From: Timonella sp031979385
GTDB taxonomy: Bacteria; Actinomycetota; Actinomycetes; Actinomycetales; Cellulomonadaceae
NCBI GenBank assembly: GCA_031979385.1
Contig: DALZEF010000008.1
Span: forward strand, 73,467 to 137,466
DNA length: 64,000 nt
Direction of reading: 5' to 3'
Under the pieces are notes generated by a model. The model saw nothing but the letters and a program-made list of their open reading frames with translations. It searched no databases and had not been told where the DNA came from. A program made the translations under genes and the position numbers. This document shows, in pieces, positions 59,169 through 64,000 of the stretch. Every line of letters starts with the position of its first letter. The stretch's first letter is position 1.

Positions 59169-60485
59169 ATGGCGTATCTCGTCGGGGTCCTGATCATCTT
59201 TGTTGGGGTCTTACTCTCCATCGGCCTGCACGAGCTGGGCCACCTCGTGCCTGCCAAGAAGTTCGGTGTGCGGGTTCCGCAGTACATGGTCGGTTTCGGG
59301 CCGACCCTGTGGTCGTTCAAGCGTGGAGAGACCGAGTACGGCATCAAGGCGATTCCGTTGGGCGGATATGTCCGGCTGGTCGGTATGTACGCGCCAGGCG
59401 ATCCGCGTCGAGACCAGAGGAAGGGGCGCTTGGCCGAGTTCGTGCAGTCTGCACGTGACGCGAGTGCCGAGGAGATCCTTCCGGGCGAGGAGCATCGAGC
59501 CTTCTACAACCTGTCCACACCCAAGAAACTTGTGGTGATGTTCGGCGGTCCATTCGTCAACCTGGTGATCGCGTTTGTACTCTTCGTCGCTATTTTCACG
59601 ACATTCGGTATTCAGCAGCCCACTTCTACGTTGGGTAGCGTCTCGCAGTGTGTCCTACCTGCCACCGCACCTGCAGATGCCACGTGTGCGGATGACTCCG
59701 CCCCGGCGCCCGCCGCTGCGGCGGGGCTGCTGCCCGGCGACACAATTACCCAGTGGGACGGCCACGAGATCACCTCGTGGGAGCAGCTTACGCAGCTCAT
59801 TGGAAAATCTGGCGAGCGTACGGTCGCCATTACGTTCATACGCGGTAGCGAAACGCTGACTACGCAGGCCACCCCAATCGTTGAAAAGCGTCCGATTTAC
59901 GACGATATGGGTAGGCTGGTAACCGACGCTACAGGTGAGATGGTGCTTGCGGACAAGGGCTTTATGGGAATGGGATCGCTCGTTGAACGCAGACCTGTTC
60001 CCCTGGCTGATTCGGTTGAGTACTTTGGCCAGCAGCTCAAGATGACCGGGCAGATCATCGTGCGGTTGCCGCAGCGACTCGTGGATGTTGCGCAGGCCGC
60101 GTTCGGTACGGCGGAACGAGACCCGAACTCTGTTGTCGGACTCGTGGGCATCGGACGTTTCGCTGGGGAGCTGGCTTCACAGGACACCGGCTCAGGGGTC
60201 GCGGAGACTGCGGCTTCGCTTGCATTGCTTGTGGCTTCGTTGAACCTTGCGCTGTTTGCTTTCAATATGATCCCGCTGCCTCCGCTTGACGGGGGACATA
60301 TTGCGAGTGCCCTTTATGAGGGTGCCCGCCGTCAGGTTGCGCGTGTGCGCGGACGGGGCAATACCGGGCCGGCCGATACCGCACGGCTGCTTCCGGTAGC
60401 ATACGTTATGTTCTTCGTCCTGACCGGGATGGGGCTGCTGCTCATCTACGCGGATATAGTCAATCCGATCAGGTTGTTCGGCTAA
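59169..60485 (+). CDS. site-2 protease, RIP metalloprotease (RseP/Rip1 family)
   Basis: An intramembrane zinc protease that cleaves anti-sigma factors or other membrane substrates. The 438-residue product has HELGH (residues 21-25) in the first membrane segment, a second segment after FGGPFVNLVIAFVLF, one PDZ domain around residues 175-245 (LLPGDTITQWDGHEI) and the third zinc ligand in MIPLPPLDGGHI. AGGAAGTG precedes the ATG. In mycobacteria Rip1 lies in the same dxr-rip-ispG order. The substrate here is unknown. Confidence 0.94.
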   Translation: MAYLVGVLIIFVGVLLSIGLHELGHLVPAKKFGVRVPQYMVGFGPTLWSFKRGETEYGIKAIPLGGYVRLVGMYAPGDPRRDQRKGRLAEFVQSARDASAEEILPGEEHRAFYNLSTPKKLVVMFGGPFVNLVIAFVLFVAIFTTFGIQQPTSTLGSVSQCVLPATAPADATCADDSAPAPAAAAGLLPGDTITQWDGHEITSWEQLTQLIGKSGERTVAITFIRGSETLTTQATPIVEKRPIYDDMGRLVTDATGEMVLADKGFMGMGSLVERRPVPLADSVEYFGQQLKMTGQIIVRLPQRLVDVAQAAFGTAERDPNSVVGLVGIGRFAGELASQDTGSGVAETAASLALLVASLNLALFAFNMIPLPPLDGGHIASALYEGARRQVARVRGRGNTGPADTARLLPVAYVMFFVLTGMGLLLIYADIVNPIRLFG

Positions 60486-60584
60486 CCAAGCATGGTGTGA
60501 AGCCCATGTGTGGAATTGGTGGCACTGCGCGTGATCTGGCCCGCGTTATTCGTTTCCACTTGTAAAAAGGTGGATAATAGTGGG

Positions 60585-61736
60585 GTGAGTGTTCCAATTA
60601 ACCTCGGTATGCCGTCTGCCCCAGCACCAACTCTTGCACCGCGTCGAAAGACCCGCAAGATCCAGGTTGGCAAGGTCGCGGTCGGTGGCGATGCGCCGAT
60701 CTCAGTTCAGTCGATGACCACAACCGCCACAACGGACATCAACGCAACCCTGCAACAGATTGCCGAGCTCACCGCGGCTGGATGCGACATCGTGCGTGTT
60801 GCCGTCCCCAGCGCGGACGACGCGGCAGCGCTTCCCGCAATCGCGAAGAAATCGCAGATCCCGGTTATCGCGGACATTCACTTTCAACCGAAGTACGTCT
60901 ATGCGGCAATCGATGCCGGCTGTGCGGCCGTGCGCGTGAACCCTGGAAACATCCGCAAGTTTGATGACCAGGTGAAGCAGATCGCTCAGGCTGCTGCGGA
61001 CGCCGGTGTCTCGATCCGAATCGGAGTCAACGCCGGATCCCTGGACCCGCGCCTGCTGAAGAAATACGGCAAGGCCACACCAGAGGCGCTCGTTGAATCG
61101 GCTGTGTGGGAGGCCTCGCTGTTCGAGGAGCACGGCTTCCACGACTTCAAGATTTCGGTCAAGCACAACGACCCTGTCGTCATGGTGCGTGCCTACGAAC
61201 TGCTTTCGGAACGCGGTGACTGGCCGCTGCACCTTGGCGTGACCGAGGCTGGCCCCGCTTTCCAGGGAACAATCAAGTCTGCGACCGCATTTGGTGCTCT
61301 GCTGTCTCGCGGTATCGGTGACACGATTCGCGTCTCGTTGTCGGCCCCTCCGGTCGAGGAGGTCAAGGTTGGAAACCAGATTCTCCAGTCGTTGAACCTC
61401 AAGCCACGCAAACTCGAGATCGTCTCATGCCCATCGTGTGGCCGCGCACAGGTTGACGTGTACACCCTTGCTGAGCGAGTCACTGCTGGTCTCGAAGGAC
61501 TGCCGGTTCCGCTGCGCGTCGCCGTCATGGGCTGCGTTGTCAACGGGCCAGGTGAAGCCCGTGAAGCTGACCTGGGCGTGGCCTCAGGCAACGGCAAGGG
61601 CCAGATCTTCGTGAAGGGTGAGGTCATCAAGACTGTCCCGGAATCAGAGATCGTGGAAACCCTCATCGTAGAAGCCATGCGCATTGCGGACTCGATGGAG
61701 AAAACCGGGGACAGCCCTGTTGTTACCGTAGGCTAG
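60585..61736 (+). CDS. ispG: 4-hydroxy-3-methylbut-2-enyl diphosphate synthase
   Basis: Converts MEcPP to HMBPP, the penultimate MEP-pathway step, with a 4Fe-4S cluster. The 383-residue product has VQSMTTTATTDINATLQQI, FQPKYVYAAIDAGCAAVRVN and the cluster cysteines in SCPSCGRAQ and GCVVNGPGEA. GTG at 60585 lies six bases after GATAAT, suggesting a leaderless transcript; an in-frame ATG at 60510 lies before that promoter and is rejected. It sits between the site-2 protease gene and a GNAT gene, as in other actinobacteria. Confidence 0.96.
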   Translation: MSVPINLGMPSAPAPTLAPRRKTRKIQVGKVAVGGDAPISVQSMTTTATTDINATLQQIAELTAAGCDIVRVAVPSADDAAALPAIAKKSQIPVIADIHFQPKYVYAAIDAGCAAVRVNPGNIRKFDDQVKQIAQAAADAGVSIRIGVNAGSLDPRLLKKYGKATPEALVESAVWEASLFEEHGFHDFKISVKHNDPVVMVRAYELLSERGDWPLHLGVTEAGPAFQGTIKSATAFGALLSRGIGDTIRVSLSAPPVEEVKVGNQILQSLNLKPRKLEIVSCPSCGRAQVDVYTLAERVTAGLEGLPVPLRVAVMGCVVNGPGEAREADLGVASGNGKGQIFVKGEVIKTVPESEIVETLIVEAMRIADSMEKTGDSPVVTVG

Positions 61737-61741
61737 AATCC

Positions 61742-62647
61742 ATGAGTATTTTCGTCTCTGCCCGACGTACGCCACAGTGTGATGCGCGCGTGCTCGCAAA
61801 GGACGAATGGCCAGTTGCCCTGCGTATCGCCCAACAAGACCCTGTGTCCTATATTCTTGCGATCACGCACATCAACTCAGGGTTGGTGCACGGCGTCGAT
61901 ATGGGGGAGTTGTGGGGGTTCCCCGCCAAGGGGCCGGTGCAGGCCGTGTGTTGGATGGGCGCCAACCTCATCCCGATCATTCCCGATCCCGATCCCGAAC
62001 TTAGGTCCGAGGCGCTTATCTCGTTTGCCGCTATGGCCGCCTCGTCAAACAAACGTTCCTCATCTATCGTTGGGCCTTCGGACTTGGCACTGGCGCTCTG
62101 GCGGAACTTGGAGGGCTCGTGGAAGAGCCCTCGAGAGATCAGGGCATCACAGCCGTCCATGGCGATTGCCTCGACCCCGCTTATTGAGCCTGACCCGGAT
62201 GTCAAGGTGGCGCGCTGGAACGATTTCGATGCGCTCTTGCCTGCGAGCGTACACATGTTCATCGAGGAAGTCGGTGTTTCACCGCTGTCGTTCGGTTCGG
62301 CGCAATACTCGATGCGGGTACGCGAGTTGATTGCAGATAACCGGTCGTTGTTGCGCTACGCCTCAACCCTTGAACCCAGGAGTGGTCGCAGTGACGAGGT
62401 GATCTTCAAGGCTGATTTCGGCGCTGTCACGCCCGATGTCGCTCAGGTTCAAGGGGTCTGGGTCAGCCCCGAATATCGAGGGCGGGGTCTTGCAGCCCCT
62501 GCGGTGGCCACGGTGGTGGAGCACGGACTGAGCACCATTGCACCAACCGTGTCGCTGTACGTCAATGACTACAACCGCCGTGCGATCTCGGTATACCAGA
62601 AGGTTGGATTCGAGCAGGTTGGCGAGTACGCGACCGTTCTCTTCTAA
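61742..62647 (+). CDS. GNAT-family N-acetyltransferase with DUF4081 domain
   Basis: A 301-residue protein. The N-terminal 120 residues match the DUF4081 region found only in such actinobacterial acetyltransferases. The C-terminal GNAT domain has VQGVWVSPEYRGRGLAAPAV, the acetyl-CoA pyrophosphate loop RGRGLA, and LYVNDYNRRAISVYQKVGF at the end. The acceptor is unknown. It begins five bases after ispG and is followed by proS, a conserved neighbourhood, so it may be co-transcribed with ispG. Confidence 0.9.
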   Translation: MSIFVSARRTPQCDARVLAKDEWPVALRIAQQDPVSYILAITHINSGLVHGVDMGELWGFPAKGPVQAVCWMGANLIPIIPDPDPELRSEALISFAAMAASSNKRSSSIVGPSDLALALWRNLEGSWKSPREIRASQPSMAIASTPLIEPDPDVKVARWNDFDALLPASVHMFIEEVGVSPLSFGSAQYSMRVRELIADNRSLLRYASTLEPRSGRSDEVIFKADFGAVTPDVAQVQGVWVSPEYRGRGLAAPAVATVVEHGLSTIAPTVSLYVNDYNRRAISVYQKVGFEQVGEYATVLF

Positions 62648-62803
62648 CGTCAATGCAGGTGCGTGATGCCTTGCGGGCGTGCAGTCCTGCCGGAACTTGC
62701 AGAACGCTGGGGCCGTAGCATCGGCGAGTCTGTGACAAACCCGCTTGGCCGCGTGAGTGATTAAGTGCGTGGACACCCACAAAACCGTATTAACCTTAGA
62801 TCT

Positions 62804-64000
62804 ATGCTTTTACGCCTGTCTAACCTGTTTGTCCGCTCCCTTCGCGAGGACCCAGCAGATGCTGAAGTGGCCAGCCACAAGCTACTTGTGCGCGCCGGCT
62901 ACATTCGCCGTGCCGCACCCGGTGTCTACACTTGGCTGCCGCTTGGCTTGCGTGTCCTTGACAAGGTTGAGCGCGTGGTACGCGAAGAGATGGACGCTGC
63001 CGGTGCGCAGCGGGTGCACTTCCCAGCACTTTTGCCACGTGAACCCTATGAGGCAACGAACCGGTGGACAGAGTATGGCCCGAATCTGTTCCGGTTGCAG
63101 GACCGGAAGGAAGCTGACTATCTTCTTGCCCCCACGCATGAGGAGATGTTCACCCTCCTGGTCAAGGACCTTTACTCCTCGTACAAGGATCTGCCACTGA
63201 CGCTGTATCAGATTCAGACCAAGTACCGCGATGAGGCGCGTCCTCGTGCAGGGTTGATCCGAGGCCGCGAGTTCATCATGAAGGACGCCTACTCGTTCGA
63301 TCTGACCGATGAGGGTCTCAATGAGTCATACCAGAGGCAACGTGACGCATATGAGCGGATCTTCACGCGGCTTGGCCTCGAATACGTCATCGTTGCGGCG
63401 ACCTCGGGCGCTATGGGTGGTTCACGTTCCGAGGAGTTCTTGACCCCAACCGCGATCGGTGAAGACACGTTCGTTCGTGCGCCAAGCGGATACGCGGCAA
63501 ACGTTGAGGCGGTTGTGACAGCGGTGCCTGAGCCAGTCGACTTCTCGGAAACCCCAGCAGCGCGTGTGGTGGACACCCCGAACACCGGCACGATTGAAGA
63601 GCTCGTTGCACATCTCAACGCTCACTTCCCACGCGAGGATGGCCGCGAATGGAACGCGGGGGACACCCTCAAGAACGTTGTCGTCGTTGCGAGTGACCCC
63701 GAGGGCAACCGTGAACTCCTTGTCATCGGTGTGCCGGGAGATCGCGACGTTGACATGAAGCGCCTTGAAGCCTCCCTTGCACCCCGCGAGGTCGAACCTG
63801 CTGGGGATGGTGACTTCGCCAAGAACAAGGTCTTGGTAAAGGGCTACATCGGTCCACAGGTTCTCGGACGGACGAACACCGGTGATGACACTGCGATCCG
63901 GTACCTCGTAGACCCACGCGTCGTGCCGGGTACCCGCTGGGTGACCGGTGCCAATGCGGACGGGCAACACGTCATCGACCTGGTTATGGGTCGTGACTTC
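62804..64000 (+). CDS. proS: prolyl-tRNA synthetase, 5' part (window edge)
   Basis: Charges tRNA-Pro. The 399 codons inside the window run open to the right edge. The product starts MLLRLSNLFVRSLREDPADA and has class II motifs: GVYTWLPLGLRVLDKVERVV, motif 2 around YRDEARPRAGLIRGREFIMK, then a bacterial-type YbaK-like editing insert beginning after the segment TSGAMGGSRSEEFL. The tail of the gene with motif 3 and the anticodon domain lies outside. ATG at 62804 is family-typical; no strong ribosome site is seen, and TTAACC/TTAGAT just before it may be promoter sequence. Confidence 0.95.
   Translation, partial: MLLRLSNLFVRSLREDPADAEVASHKLLVRAGYIRRAAPGVYTWLPLGLRVLDKVERVVREEMDAAGAQRVHFPALLPREPYEATNRWTEYGPNLFRLQDRKEADYLLAPTHEEMFTLLVKDLYSSYKDLPLTLYQIQTKYRDEARPRAGLIRGREFIMKDAYSFDLTDEGLNESYQRQRDAYERIFTRLGLEYVIVAATSGAMGGSRSEEFLTPTAIGEDTFVRAPSGYAANVEAVVTAVPEPVDFSETPAARVVDTPNTGTIEELVAHLNAHFPREDGREWNAGDTLKNVVVVASDPEGNRELLVIGVPGDRDVDMKRLEASLAPREVEPAGDGDFAKNKVLVKGYIGPQVLGRTNTGDDTAIRYLVDPRVVPGTRWVTGANADGQHVIDLVMGRDF

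Noticed and set aside
1..64000. tRNA, rRNA, CRISPR arrays, insertion sequences, prophage or integron elements
   Set aside because: No cloverleaf with T-arm consensus, no direct-repeat/spacer series, no transposase and no integrase other than the housekeeping XerC was seen.

Overview
The window reads as a chromosome segment of an actinobacterium (Actinomycetota) of moderately high G+C. Synteny blocks support this: ileS-folC-DUF4233-ndk, smc-ftsY-amtB-glnB-glnD-ffh, rpsP-KH-rimM-trmD-rplS-lepB-rnhB-DUF2469-yraN-yifB-dprA, and rpsB-tsf-pyrH-frr-cdsA-dxr-rseP-ispG-proS. So do a translational-type T-box before ileS, a eukaryote-like long IleRS, many 4-base ATGA/GTGA overlaps and several apparently leaderless starts. 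A cofE gene beside a three-gene F420-0-type ABC transporter, plus a WhiG/FliA sigma factor, fit a Jonesia-like member of the Micrococcales. That assignment is inference. The presence of a 100-N run shows this is a draft scaffold.

Layout. 1-2.4 kb: the N-terminus of a lipoprotein and an acyl-CoA synthetase. 2.4-9.9 kb: valS, then cofE, a small membrane protein and the ABC cassette (ATPase, permease, binding lipoprotein). 10.4-12.9 kb: a DUF6318-like lipoprotein with a secreted partner, then proC. 13-17.4 kb: an accessory-looking NUDIX plus PLD/helicase/DUF3427 pair and an orphan membrane protein. 17.4-23.3 kb: a weakly supported orphan ORF, T-box, ileS, folC. 23.5-27.1 kb: dihydroxyacetone kinase genes dhaK, dhaL and dhaM, split by an HTH/DUF2975 regulatory pair on the other strand. 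27.1-28.4 kb: a 93-bp tandem repeat holding the assembly gap, DUF4233, ndk. 28.6-39.9 kb: smc, ftsY, the ammonium/PII module amtB-glnB-glnD and ffh (chromosome organisation, SRP pathway, nitrogen signalling). 39.9-50 kb: amidohydrolase, ribosome and tRNA maturation genes, signal peptidase, RNase HII and the yraN-yifB-dprA set. 50-64 kb: xerC, a WhiG/FliA sigma factor, an M23 peptidase, then translation factors, UMP kinase, phospholipid and MEP-pathway isoprenoid genes, a site-2 protease and the start of proS.

Most of the window is conserved core genome. The items that stand out are: the apparent F420-0 salvage unit; an in-frame TGA in the middle of trmD; a gap that falls in exact register inside a tandem hairpin repeat; a set of unusually long, near-perfect intergenic hairpins without U-tracts; a two-copy dispersed palindromic repeat; a GlnD without ACT domains beneath two GlnR-like boxes; paired 21-bp-spaced operator-like repeats before the HTH/DUF2975 unit; and an unexplained structured region before xerC. 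No tRNA, rRNA, CRISPR array, insertion sequence or prophage was seen.
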